This document shows, one piece after another, positions 27,139 through 38,235 of a stretch of 64,000 bases of DNA; the first letter of the stretch is position 1, and each line of letters begins with the position of its first letter. Under the pieces are notes generated by a model, which saw nothing but the letters and a program-made list of their open reading frames with translations, did no database searches and was not told the origin of the DNA. The DNA is from Paracyclopina nana. Its lineage: Eukaryota; Arthropoda; Copepoda; Cyclopoida; Cyclopettidae. The DNA lies in the NCBI GenBank assembly GCA_019096065.1, contig JAGUCH010000007.1, positions 1,138,501-1,202,500 of the forward strand. Reading direction: 5' to 3'. Both the position numbers and the translations under genes were made by a program.

Positions 27139-27146
27139 TATAAAAG
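27139..27146 (+). promoter_or_regulatory. Candidate TATA box for Mhc copy 4
   Basis: TATAAAAG about 455 bp before the copy 4 start codon, in the right place for a promoter of a short noncoding first exon. No equivalent perfect box was found at the same distance before copies 2 and 3, so confidence is low. Confidence 0.25.
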
Positions 27147-27600
27147 TATGGCATAACCTTCAACTGAATAGAGTAAACTGCAGGGATTTTTTGCTCATGT
27201 TTCGAATTAAGCTGCATTCAATAGTGAAATTTCAAAGAAAAAATGTGGAAAAGGTGTGTCTGAAATGAGCAAATAATTGCGATGCAATTGTCAGCATAAC
27301 AGCGATCAGCTGGAAATTGTTTTCCAATTTTTGCTCTGTGCACAAATTACTTCTTTAGCGGGTTTAAAGTAAAGCTTTTAGACCAAAATTCAAGAATGGG
27401 ATCATTAGAGCTTAAATTATTGAAAACATTTCCTATTTTTGGACATTAGACAGCTAAGAACTACTATGGACCGGCTCGCTACAGACACACTAATCACTGT
27501 AATTCTCATTAATTCAAATTTCAACATTGGCCCGCAGTGAAGAATATAAACCAAAAAGCCTTTTTCCTCTTTCAGGCCAAAATAATAACAAACCTCTATC

Positions 27601-30600
27601 ATGCCTGGACACGTCAAGCTAGGAAAGGCTGGAGAGCCGGATCCTGATCCATCTCCATACCTCTGTGTCTCTATGGAGATGAAGAGGGAGGACATGATGA
27701 AGCCTTATGACCCTAAAAAGTCATACTGGTGTCCTGATGGAAAGCATGGATTTATGGAGTGCTTGCTTGAATCAGATGATGGTACCAAGGCTGTTGTCAT
27801 GTGTGGACATGAGGTACAAAAATACATACCACTAAAAAAACTACATGAAAATCACACAATATGATATACTATTGCAGAAAAAAACTTTCAAGTCCTCTGA
27901 GATTGGTCAGGTCAACCCTCCCAAGTTTGAGAAATGCGAGGACATGGCCAACTTGACCTTCCTCAATGATGCCTCTGTCTTCTGGAACTTGAAAGTTCGT
28001 TATGTGGCCAAGCTCATCTACACCTACTCTGGATTGTTCTGTATTGTGGTGAACCCCTACAAGAGGTTCCCCATCTACTCTCCCACTGTTGTGAAGATGT
28101 ACTTGGGAAAGAGGAGGAATGAGGTGCCACCTCACTTGTGGGCCATCACTGAGACTGCCTACCGTAACATGTTGACCAATGGTAGAGATCAGTCCATGTT
28201 GATCACTGGAGAGTCTGGTGCTGGAAAGACTGAGAACACCAAGAAGGTCATCTCATACTTGGCAATGGTTGCCTCATCTGGAAAACAAAAGGCATCCAAA
28301 AAGGTCTCACTTGAGGATCAGATTGTGGCTACCAACCCCATTTTGGAGTCTTATGGTAATGCCAAAACCTCCAGGAATGACAACTCCTCCAGGTTTGGTA
28401 AATTCATCCGTATCCACTTCACCAGCTCTGGCAAGCTCTGTGGTTGTGACATTGAGTCTTATCTGCTTGAGAAGTCTCGTATCACCCAGCAACAAGAAGT
28501 GGAGAGGTCCTACCATATCTTCTACCAATTGTTGCAGCCATGTGTGGCTGACATGAAGGCAAAGTGCTTGCTGACTGATGACATCTATGACTACTCCTAT
28601 GTGTCTCAGGGCAAGGTCACTGTTGCCTCCATTGATGACAATGAGGAATTGGAGTACACTGACTCTGCCTTTGACATCATTGGCTTCTCCAATACTGAGA
28701 AGTGGGATTGCTTCAAGATTACCGCCGCAGTCATGGCTTTTGGAGAGGTCAAGTTCAAGCAAAAGGGTCGTGATGACCAGGCTGAGCCTGATGACATGGG
28801 ATTCCCCAACAAGATTGCTGAGCTCTTTGGAGTCAATGGAGATGAGCTCATGAAGGCTTTCTGCAAGCCCAAGATCAAGGTTGGTACTGAGTGGGTCACC
28901 AAGGGTATGACTTGTGAGCAAGCTACCAATGGAGCTGGTGGTATTGCCAGGGCCTGCTTTGATCGCCTCTTCAAATGGCTCATCATCAAGTGTAATGACA
29001 CTCTAATTGATAAGACCATGAAGAAGGTCAACTTCACTGCTGTGCTGGATATTGCTGGCTTTGAGATCTTTGACTACAATGGCTTTGAGCAGATCTCCAT
29101 CAACTTTGTCAATGAGAAGTTGCAGCAATTCTTCAACCATCACATGTTTGTGGTGGAGCAAGAGGAATATGTGGCTGAGGGCATTGACTGGGCCATGGTG
29201 GACTTTGGCATGGACTTGGCTGCTTGCATCATCATGTTTGAGAAGCCTATGGGAGTCTGGGCCATTCTTGAGGAGGAGACTCTCTTCCCCAAGTCTACTG
29301 ACAAGTCCTTTGAAGACAAGCTGAAAGCCCAGCATCTTGGCAAGTCTCCTCCCATGGCCAAGCCATGCTCCAAGACTGACAAGAATGCTCACTTTGCCAT
29401 CATCCATTATGCTGGTATTGTGTCCTACAATGTCACTGGATGGCTTGAGAAGAACAAGGATCCTGTCAATGACACTGTTGTTGATGTGTTGAAGAGGGCC
29501 TCCAATGAGCTCTTGGTCTTCTTGTGGAGAGAGCACCCTGGTCAATCTGCACCTCCAGATGATGGCAAGGATAAGAAGAAAAAGAAGGCTGGTGGCTCCA
29601 AAACTGTCACATCAGTCTACTTGGTGCAATTAGCTGAGCTTATGCACACTCTTCACAACACTGAGCCCCACTTCATCCGTTGCATTGTGCCCAACACCCA
29701 TAAGCAGCCTGGAGCAGTTGAGTGTGAGCTTATCATGCATCAATTGACTTGCAATGGTGTGCTTGAGGGTATCAGGATTTGTATGAGAGGTTTCCCCAAC
29801 AGGATGCTTTACCCTGACTTTAAGAGCAGGTACCAGATCCTTGGAGCAGCAGAGATTGCCAGTTCAAGTGATAACAAGACTGGAGTGTATGCTCTTCTTG
29901 ACAAGATTGAGTTCTCAAGGGAAAGGTATAGGCTTGGTCACACCAAGGTTTTCTTCAGGGCTGGTGCTTTGGCAGGTCTTGAGGAGGCTAGGGATGGCAT
30001 TGTGTTGAAGCTTGTAAGATGGATGCAGGGAGAATGCTATGGCTATATCAAGAGACAAGTTTTCCAAAAGAAGTATGACCAAAGGGAGTTGATGAAAGTC
30101 ATTCAGAGGAACTTCAGGAAGTACCAAACATTGAGAAACTGGGGCTGGTTCATCATTATCCAGAAAACAAAGCCTATGATTGGCCAAAGAAATGTTGAAG
30201 AGGAGCTTAGGCTTTTGGAAGAGCAAGCCAATGCTGCATATGGTGCTTATCAAGCTCAGCTTGAAGAAAAGGCAAGACTTGAACAGGAAAATGTATCAAT
30301 GGCTGAGGAAAAGAAAGCTCTCATGAAGCAACTTGAATCTGAACAAGGCAACATGTCTGAGTACACTGAAAGACAAGCAAAGGCTTCTGCCATGAAAGCA
30401 GACTTGGAGGTGCAGTTAGTTGATGCTGGTCATAAGTTGGCTGACATGGAGCAAGCTAGGCAAGCCGCAACTGCTGATAAAAAAGTTCTTGAGGGAGATA
30501 ATATCATTATCAAGAAAGATATTGAAGATCTTGAAATTGCTATCCAAAAGCTTGAGCAAGAAAAGACAAACAGGGATCACACCATCAGAACCTTGAATGA

Positions 30601-33579
30601 TGAAATTGCTAATCAAGATGAAGTTATCAATAAGCTCAACAAGGAGAAGAAGCACATGAGTGAAAACAGTGCTAAAGCTTCTGAGGATCTCCAAGTTGCA
30701 GAGGATAAGGTCAACCATTTGAGTAAAATCAAGCAAAAATTGGAGGGTACTCTTGATGAGCTTAATGATTCCCTCCAAAGGGAAAAGAGGGCAAGAGCTG
30801 ATGTTGAAAAAACTAGGAGGAAAATTGAAGGTGATCTAAAAGTTACCCAGGAAACTGTTGCTGAGCTTGAAAGGGCAAAGAAAGAGGCTGAGAACACCAT
30901 TGCAAGGAAAGAAAAAGACTATGGTCAGCTTGCAAGCCGATTGGATGATGAACAATCCATTGTTGGAAAAACTCAGAAATCTATCAAGGAAATCCAAGGA
31001 CGAGTTGAGGAGATGGAAGAGGAGCTTGAAGCTGAAAGGCAAGCAAGAGCAAAGGCTGAACGTCAGAGGTCTGACCTTGCAAGAGAGCTTGAGAGCCTTG
31101 GAGAGCGCCTTGGAGAGGCTGGAGGTGCTACTCATGCTCAAATGGAACTAAATAAGAAGAGAGATGCTGAGGTCCAGAAGCTCAGGAAAGATTTGGAAGA
31201 AGCTCACATTCAACAAGAATCTACTTTGATCAACTTGAAAAAGAAGCATCAAGATGCAGTTGCTGAGATGTCTGAACAGATTGATCAGCTTTCCAAGATG
31301 AAGGCAAAAATTGAAAAAGATAAGGGTCAAATCCTTCATGAGATTCAAGATGTTAGGGCAGCTGCTGATGAAATCACCAGGTCAAAGGCATCTGCTGAAA
31401 AGTCTAACAAGAACTTGATGGCAACTCTGAATGAGGTGAACAAGAAGGTTGAGGAGGCTAATCTGACCCTTGGTGACTTTGACAACAATAAGAGGAAGAT
31501 TGCAGCTGAAAATGCTGACATCTTGAGGCAACTCCAAGAGTTGGAAAATAATGCCAATATGCTGCAGAAGACTAAAGTTCAGCTGCTATCTCAGCTAGAT
31601 GAAACCAAAAAGGTTGCTGATGATGAATCTAGAGAGAGGCAAAGCTTGCTTGGCAAGTTTAAGAACTTGGAGCATGAATTGGATGGTATGAGGGAGCAGC
31701 TTGAAGAGGAGAGTGGTGCTAAGGAAGACATCCTTAGACAACTCAACAAAGCAATTCAGGAAGCTGACATGTGGCGCTCTAAGTATGAGCAAGAAGGACT
31801 TGCCAAGGCTGAAGAGCTTGAAATGGCTAAGATGAAGTTGCAAGCAAGACTCAGTGAGGCCCAAGGAACCATTGATCAACTCAATGCTAAACTTGGACAA
31901 CTTGAAAAAGCCAAAGCCAAGCTTCAAGCTGATATTGAGCAAATGGCTGCTCAAGCAGATCAAGCTCACATTTTGAACAGCTCCATGGAGAAGAAGGCCA
32001 AACAGTTTGACAGGATTGTTGGTGAATGGAAGATGAAGGTTGACTCAATGTCAATGGATCTTGATGTTGCCCAAAAGGAGTGCAGAAATGCTTCATCTGA
32101 TCTCTTCAGAGTCAAATCAGCCTATGAAGAGTCTGTCTTGCAGCTAGATGAGGTTCGCAAGGAAAACAAAGTGTTGAGCAATGAGATCAAGGACATCATG
32201 GACCAAATTAGCGAGGGAGGAAGATCCATCCATGAGATTGACAAGATCAGGAAGCGCCTGGAGGCAGAGAAGATGGAGCTTCAAGCTGCCCTTGAGGAGG
32301 CTGAGGGAGCTCTTGAGCAAGAGGAGAACAAGGTTCTCAGAGCCCAACTTGAGCTCACCCAAGTCAGGCAAGAGATTGAAAGAAGGATTGCAGAGAAGGA
32401 GGAAGAATTCTTGAGCACTCGAAAGAACTTCCAAAAGGCCATTGATGGCATGCAGGGAGCTCTTGAGACTGAGAGCAAGGGCAAGGCTGAGGCTTTGAGG
32501 ATGAAGAAGAAGCTTGAGTCTGATGTGAGTGAACTTGAAACTGCTCTTGAGCATGCCAATGCTGCCAACCAAGAGACTCAGAAGACCATCAAGAGGTACC
32601 ACCAGAATATCCGTGAGGCTCAAACCAAGTTGGAAGATGAACAAAGAAATAAGGAGGTTTGCAGAGACCACCTGCTTGCTGCTGAGAGGAAAGCCAACTC
32701 CAACCAGAATGCTTTGGAGGAGGCTCGCACTCTTTTGGAGCAAAGTGACAGATCTAGAAGGATTACTGAGCAAGAGTTGTCTGATACCAATGAGCAACTC
32801 TCTGATCAGACCTGCCAAAACCAGGCCATTGCTGGAGCCAAGAGGAAGTTGGAGTCTGAAATGCAAACCTTGCATGTGAGTACCTCTGTGATTTCAATGT
32901 TTCATTCTTTGATTAACTAATGTAACACCTTCAGGGAGATGTTGATGAGATGGCAAATGAGGCTCATCTCTCCAATGAAAAGGCTCAAAAGGCAATGATT
33001 GATGCTGCCCGCCTGGCTGATGAGTTGAGAAGTGAACAGGAATTTGCTCAATGCTTTGAGAGGGACCGCAAACTCCTTGAGTGTCAACTTAAGGACATGC
33101 AAACAAGACTTGATGAGGCTGAGACCAATGCTCTCAAGGGAGGCAAGAAGGCCATGAACAAGATGGACACAAGGATCAGGGAGCTTGAGTCTGAGGTTGA
33201 TGCTGAAAATAGGCGTTTTGCTGATGCTCAGAAGAACTTACGCAAATCTGAGAGGCGCATCAAGGAGATGACTTATGCTTCTGATGAAGATCGCAAGAAC
33301 CATGAGCGCATGCAAGCCTTGGTTGATCAATTGCAATCCAAGATTAAGTCATACAAGAAGCAGATTGAGGAGGCAGAGGAGATCGCTGCTCTTAACTTGG
33401 CTAAGTTTAGGCAAGCTCAAGGTCAACTTGGAACTGCAGAGGAGCATGCTGACTTGAATGAACAAGCCCTTGCCAAAACTAAGGCAAAGGGACGTGCTGG
33501 CTCTATGGGACCTATGGTGAGATGACAGCTGATTAAATAAATGTTGCATTGATAATCATTTTGGCTTATTTTTCAGTAA
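27601..33579 (+). CDS. Mhc: Muscle myosin heavy chain, copy 4 (complete)
   Basis: Sarcomeric myosin II heavy chain with exons 27601-27813, 27878-32875 and 32935-33516 and stop TAA at 33577-33579 in the next exon. The exon lengths are the same as in copies 2 and 3 and give 1931 aa ending GSMGPM. All motor motifs (GESGAGKT, NDNSSRFGK, DIAGFE, CNGVLEGIRIC) are present. The neck is a mosaic: MQGECYGYIKRQVFQ is close to copy 3, while YQTLRNWGWFIIIQ matches copy 2. The proximal rod has its own sequence (QAQLEEKARLEQENVSMAEE). The N-terminal segment carries PYLCVSMEMK where the others have PYLVISMEMK. The ATG follows a CTCTTTCAG acceptor and a GCCAAAATAATAAC leader. It is the last myosin in the array; unrelated DNA follows. 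Confidence 0.97.
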
Positions 33580-33698
33580 ATGAGCAACTTAAGATGCTGA
33601 GATATGGCATGAGGACTCTCTACCAAAACCAATTTAATCTTTATTGTTACTCATGTTTGGTGTGACTTTTTCAAGGTCTTAGTAAACATGTTTAGCTG

Positions 33699-33704
33699 AA
33701 TAAA
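33699..33704 (+). terminator. Poly(A) signal of Mhc copy 4
   Basis: AATAAA (GCTGAATAAATG) about 120 bp after the stop codon. Confidence 0.65.
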
Positions 33705-35183
33705 TGACAATAATGCATCAACAATGTTTGATTTGTCAAACTCTGCTTTAGAAAAGGGTACTTCAAAAACTTTAAGATAATAAGTGATAACAAGTTTGCT
33801 ATTGGTTCTTCTGTGACAGACCGCATCTAGTTCTACGAGACAGAACAGCAACTTTGCACAATTTGAGCAAAAATTGAATCTCCCATAACTTTTGATTTCA
33901 AACGGCTCCAATTGAGTGACCAAGTCAGGGAAGTCACGCTTATAGCATAAATTGATAATCCACCAGAATTGGCTGCTCTTACTTGCTCTCCCGGGTGCCA
34001 GGATGCAATACTTTCAGCTTACCGCTAATAAGTAAAAGGTGCTACGTTGATTTCGCGACTATTTTCCGTACGCGTGAAATCGGCAAATAAACCCACTATG
34101 CACAGTAAGTGCTAATGATTACCCAAGGCAGGGGCATATCTATTGAGCAATCCTGACGGAATAATTCTACTTTTGAATCACGCAACTATAGTAGTTATTT
34201 CGTCCTCCGCTAGGGAGCACTCCAGTAGCGCTAGTACTTAAAAATAGCGCGAAATTCAAATTCAAGAACTGGATAAACCAGTGTGAGAGTGAGCGCTCAC
34301 ACTCGCTCGCATCACATGCCTGAAAGTGTTTCCAGCCTTTTTCCAACTTTAGCTCGTCATAAAATAAAATCAGGCTGTTTTTATGGCTTCTTGGGGATAA
34401 TTTTGAATCCACATATTCTAACATCAAGAAAATTCCACAGATTTGAATAGAAATTTCGTCCTGCTCCCTACCATAGTATAGTCCGATGACGTGCTATAGT
34501 AAAGCTGCGCATAGAGCTCACCTTATACTATAGATCATCTTGACCCAAGGGACTTTTTTCTTAATGAATGGTGCAGGATAAAAGATAAAATGAAAACTTT
34601 TTTTGACTTTGCTGCCACAAAAATTGAAATTATTTTTAAATGGAACCCGTCATTTCTATCCAAGAACAAAACTTAGGGCCAGTTCACCTGCTTATTATGG
34701 CCCTTATTTTGGCAAAATATTGTAGAGAAATATTGAGAAACTGAGAATTTTTATATAGGTGTAGAATGGCTTTTGGTACCAATAGACGGATTCCGAAGTC
34801 AAAATCTGAAAAATGATTTTACAAATTCCAGATATTTGCAAATTTCAGCATAATATCGCGCGTTATTTAGCTCATAATAATGCAGGTGAACAGGGCCTTC
34901 GCAACATTTCAAGTTAATGACTTTTTAAAAGTTGAAAGAATCTCAGAGTATGATCTCACAGATTTAATCATTAATTATGTGTGAAAATAATAGGGTCAAC
35001 ATTTAAATTTTTTGAGACATTGACCCAAAATAACAGTCTTTACAGCTTGAATTAATTTTAATAATTGTCACAAAATAAAGTAGCAAAATGTGGAGCCTAA
35101 GTCTTTAACAGGTTTCATCCATTACAAGTAATCTTAAAAGATGAGGCTGGAAATTTTAATCAGTCAAAAAGAAGTAAAAATAT
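33705..35183. other. Spacer after the myosin array
   Basis: Noncoding. It contains one full MITE of family A (34676-34897). Nothing else recognisable was found; the ORF near 34.2-34.4 kb lacks protein-like features. Confidence 0.6.
34676..34897. mobile_element. MITE family A, copy 2 (Harbinger/Tourist-like)
   Basis: A 222-bp element with ends GGGCCAGTTCACCTGC and GCAGGTGAACAGGGCC, preceded by TTA and followed by TTC (one base off a perfect target duplication). Its inner GATTCCGAAGTCAAAATCTG and AATATCGCGCGTTATTT are shared with 14028-14252. Confidence 0.85.
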
Positions 35184-35254
35184 TGCATCGTCCGGGAATC
35201 GAACCCGGGCCGCCCGCGTGGCAGGCGAGCATTCTACCACTGAACCAACGATGC
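35184..35254 (-). tRNA. tRNA-Gly (anticodon GCC)
   Basis: The minus strand reads a 71-nt cloverleaf. The acceptor stem GCATCGT pairs with ACGATGC, the D arm is GGTTCAGTGGTAGAAT, the anticodon loop is CTGCCAC, and the T arm is CCCGGGTTCGATTCCCGG, with A as discriminator. The D arm and T arm carry the eukaryotic internal A and B boxes. A run of five T follows downstream on the minus strand, suiting RNA polymerase III termination. No intron. It translates GGC/GGT glycine codons. Confidence 0.97.
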
Positions 35255-35298
35255 TATGCTATTTACTAGCTAAATTTATTCCGTAATTACATAGTATT

Positions 35299-36253
35299 TT
35301 ATTGGAACTCATTCATGAATTTCATTCTAATGTCAGGATTTTTCATGTGCACAATAATAGGAATGATACAGCAGGCTTCCAGCATACCAACATAGATACC
35401 CAAGATTTCGAATATCCATGCATGATCACCTTGATCGAAAAACAGAAAAGGGATGATGCTCATGCTGGCCAACACAGCATGCAGAATGGCTACACAAGTG
35501 AAGAAAATAACTTTATTTTTGGCTTGGTTATTCAGTCTTGGTGAATCATCAGGGGGAATTGGTGCCACTTCTTGATGATCCTTGCGGCTCCTCCAATATA
35601 TTTGAATTTCACTCAATACGAATGTAGCAATGACAAGTATTCCTGTCACTTGGTAAAACCTGAAAAGAAAGGCTATTCTTTGCATGATGTGTTTTAAGAT
35701 AAGCATCACACACTCACTTGAATTTTAAGCCAAATGATAGCTTCCGTTCTCCACTGAGCATAAATTCCAGCTCATGAGTATGTGTGTCACCTAGATTTTG
35801 ACAAATACCGAAGAAAATGCTAAGAACAGTGTTCAGACATCCAAAGAACCATCCGAAAAAAAGATCATTAATCGGTGGTGTTCGTTTGCATACGCAAAAG
35901 CTGAAGTATCTGAGGAGCTCATATTCAAGCATAGTGAAGAGAACAAATACAGCGATGCTTGTTTTACCCACTGAATTAGTCAACCAAACATAGCCAAAGT
36001 TCAGTGGGCCAAAAATGGCTCTTGCAAGCCAAGGAAATCCTAGCAGGATGTAAAAGGTGATTCCACCCCAGCACATCAGTGATATTAGCTGGTTGAGTAG
36101 AGTCCTTTTCATGGGATCCCCTCCAAATCTTTCATACCAAATTATGGGTGGATACATGATTGCAGCCCCAATCAAGCAAATCAGCGATGTGATTGATACA
36201 CCTAAGCAAAACTTGGATACATTTTCACTCAAAGGGTATATTGCAAATAGCAT
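35299..36253 (-). CDS. Seven-transmembrane receptor-like protein, lineage-specific
   Basis: Two exons, 36253-35718 and 35659-35299, joined across a GTGAGT...TTTCAG intron in phase 2, giving 298 aa. Seven hydrophobic helices are visible: FCLGVSITSLICLIG, LISLMCWGGITFYILL, TSIAVFVLFTMLEYELL, FFGWFFGCLNTVLSIFFG, VTGILVIATFVLSEIQIYW, VIFFTCVAILHAVLASMS and ILGIYVGMLEACCIIPIIV. The short outer N-terminus has an NVS glycosylation site. The first inner loop YERFGGDPMKR and the short tail ending MNEFQ fit a divergent G-protein-coupled receptor. The usual DRY and NPxxY signatures are missing, so ligand and coupling are unknown. The start ATG has an in-frame TGA a few codons upstream. AATAAA on the minus strand (35275-35280) ends the transcript close to the tRNA gene. 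Confidence 0.75.
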
Positions 36254-36904
36254 TTTTAAGGGGAAAAAGTTTACATAGTGTCAAGTGTGAGGATAGCTAC
36301 TTATACTGAAAGACAAAGGTACTTACATGCCAAAGTCAATTGTTTTCCTTCAAAGAAATCCTGATTAGTGCTTTGGATTGTAGCATTAGCTACAAAAATA
36401 AGAAGTTTCATTTTTCTTTTATTTGTCAAGTGAACGCTCTAAGGAGTTGGTAGCTTGAAACTGATACTTAGCTTTGGTATAGTAGTTGCAGAGAGGAGAG
36501 ACTGACATAACCAAAACCATTTAGTTGATTTGCTAAGAGCTTTCAGGAAAATATTTTGAAATGAAAAATTGAGTATTTGGTTAATTTGGGAAATTGAGAG
36601 AAAATGTCTGGTTTTTCCTTAATGACCATACCTTTGAAATATAGAGGCATTAGGATCAAATCATTCTTTTAGTTACTAAAATTGAGTAAATTGATCCATT
36701 TTACTGGTTTAGATCTTCCACAAGCCAAGAGAATCAGTAAATTGCCATGACATCATCACATCAAGGTTGGTTCACTAATCCACAAGTGCTCTCATAATTT
36801 CTATTTAGGCTATTTTCATGTCCATTATATCAGCTCAATTGAGTATAAAATTGATAATACTAGGGAGAAATTCATGATTGTGATTGTCCTCAGTTGAGCT
36901 CAAG
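36254..36904. other. Shared upstream region of two divergent receptor genes
   Basis: About 650 bp between the two start codons, so both promoters lie here. A minus-strand ATG ORF (MKLLIFVANATIQS) ends at a GTAAGT near 36327, but no acceptor joins it in frame to the receptor, so I treat it as leader or upstream ORF. No TATA box stands out. Confidence 0.45.
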
Positions 36905-37896
36905 ATGGTGGCAAACTTGGACATGATGTTGAGGCTAAGATTTGTTGTTCTTTTGTTCAGCCCTATGGCCATAGTATCCAGCATTGGCTGCTTCATGTAC
37001 ATCCAAAAGTACCTCAATGTCTCACCACACATCAAAAGAATCATTCGCATGGAAAGTGTGGGAGTTTTGCTATGGGGGATAGCAAACATATCAGGTTTCA
37101 CCATGAGAAATCTGGAGGTTACATCAGATGGAATCACCTGTGGACTCCTCATAGATTCATTGCTGATAGCTAGTAGCAACACAATACTAATGAACATGCT
37201 TTTGGCTATCACTAGATTCTACATGGCAAGACAGACAGGAAACCAAAGAGTTGTAAGGCATGACCTCATAGAAAGGCTGACAGGTAAAAAAGCTACTTTT
37301 AAGTAGTCATTGTCATTTAATGATAAATACCAATCAAAGGCATGGCATTGTGGACTAGTGGATTGCTACAAGGAATCCTCTTGTATTTGAGCACAATGCA
37401 TGGCTTTCACTTGTCAACACTTGCTTTCGATTGTGCTGGAGCCCCAAGAGAAGCAAGGCCACATCTCATCTATTGGACTATTTGGATACTTTGTATGGTC
37501 ATTTCAGTTTCATTTGATCTAGCTTTGGCTAAATTCATCACAAGTTACAACCGAACAAGACCAGTTGAGATGGTGGCTTGGTCCACTTCTTCCAGGCCCA
37601 TCAGAAGAAATGTGGAAGATGAGCTAAGCAACAGCATTCCTTTGATGTCTTCAGTCATTTCTGTTCTTGTAATCATTGTGTGTTTGACCATTGTCATCTC
37701 ACTGAGATTTCTCTTTGCTGAGCACATTGTCAAAGTGGTCTCAGCAGTAGTCACCTATATGCTTACAATCATCCACCAACCTCTAAGACTGATTTTCACA
37801 ATCAACTCACAGGAAAAGAAGAAGAAAAGGCAAGTGAGGCCACATCCTCCCAAAACACTTCAATTTCATGAGCCTGACCAATTACATGATGTGTAA
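36905..37896 (+). CDS. Seven-transmembrane receptor-like protein, second copy, divergent
   Basis: Exons 36905-37283 and 37340-37896 join through a GTAAAA...CAAAG intron in phase 1 (codon G|GC), giving 311 aa. Hydrophobic helices include FVVLLFSPMAIVSSIGCFMY, MESVGVLLWGIANISGF, LLIASSNTILMNMLLAI, LLQGILLYLSTMHGF, YWTIWILCMVISVSFDLAL, VISVLVIIVCLTIVISLRF and VVSAVVTYMLTIIHQ. ITRFYMAR after helix 3 sits where class A receptors have DRY. The inner tail is basic (KKKKRQVRPHPP). The first ATG of the open frame (MVANLDMM) was chosen as start; an acceptor-like TTGTCCTCAG just before it suggests a noncoding exon upstream. It has the same architecture as the minus-strand neighbour but little visible identity. 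Function unknown. Confidence 0.7.
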
Positions 37897-38064
37897 AGGC
37901 ACAGGAAATTACTTCTACAGCATGAGGCTCCGAAACTGCACACAGTGGGCTGCTCTGAAGTAGTAAATAAACCGGCCGAATTGGCTGTAGCACGGTTGCA
38001 TTTTCGGCGCTGCACCCTGTACATTTACACAGCAGCTTTTGGCTCTAGAACCTAAAAAATGTCA

Positions 38065-38235
38065 TAACAGTCACCTATATACACTCAGAATCATCCACCA
38101 ACTTCGTAGACTGATTTTCACAATCAAGTCACAGGAAAAGAGGAAGAAAGGCAAGTGAGGCCACATCCTCCCAAAACACTTCAATTTCATGAGCCTGACC
38201 AATGCATTATGTGAGATAGCATAGGAAATTACTTT
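38065..38235 (+). pseudogene. Duplicated 3' fragment of the receptor gene
   Basis: The stretch repeats the last about 150 bp of the receptor's final exon (GTCACCTATAT, AATCATCCACCAAC, CAAGTGAGGCCACATCCTCC, TTCATGAGCCTGACCAAT) with scattered changes and a one-base loss in the lysine-coding run, so it no longer encodes the tail in frame. The sequence after both copies is also related (AGGAAATTACTT; CAGCTTTT and AGAACC), so the duplicated unit covers about 300 bp. Confidence 0.75.

Larger units (their letters stand above)
24043..27600. other. Spacer between Mhc copies 3 and 4
   Basis: Noncoding AT-rich DNA with one short coding-like stretch (24951-25074), an AGCGCCATCT core (25366-25375), the conserved upstream block (25725-25830) with a nearby shorter repeat of its end (about 25975-26060), and a TATAAAAG at 27139. 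No confident gene. Confidence 0.6.

Noticed and set aside
34167-34427. 86-codon minus-strand ORF after the array
   Set aside because: No recognisable domain or splice partner; likely chance.
36306-36412. Possible extra first coding exon of the minus-strand receptor (MKLLIFVANATIQS)
   Set aside because: The nearby acceptors would give introns of 21-30 bp or break the frame, and the receptor ATG already has an in-frame stop upstream.
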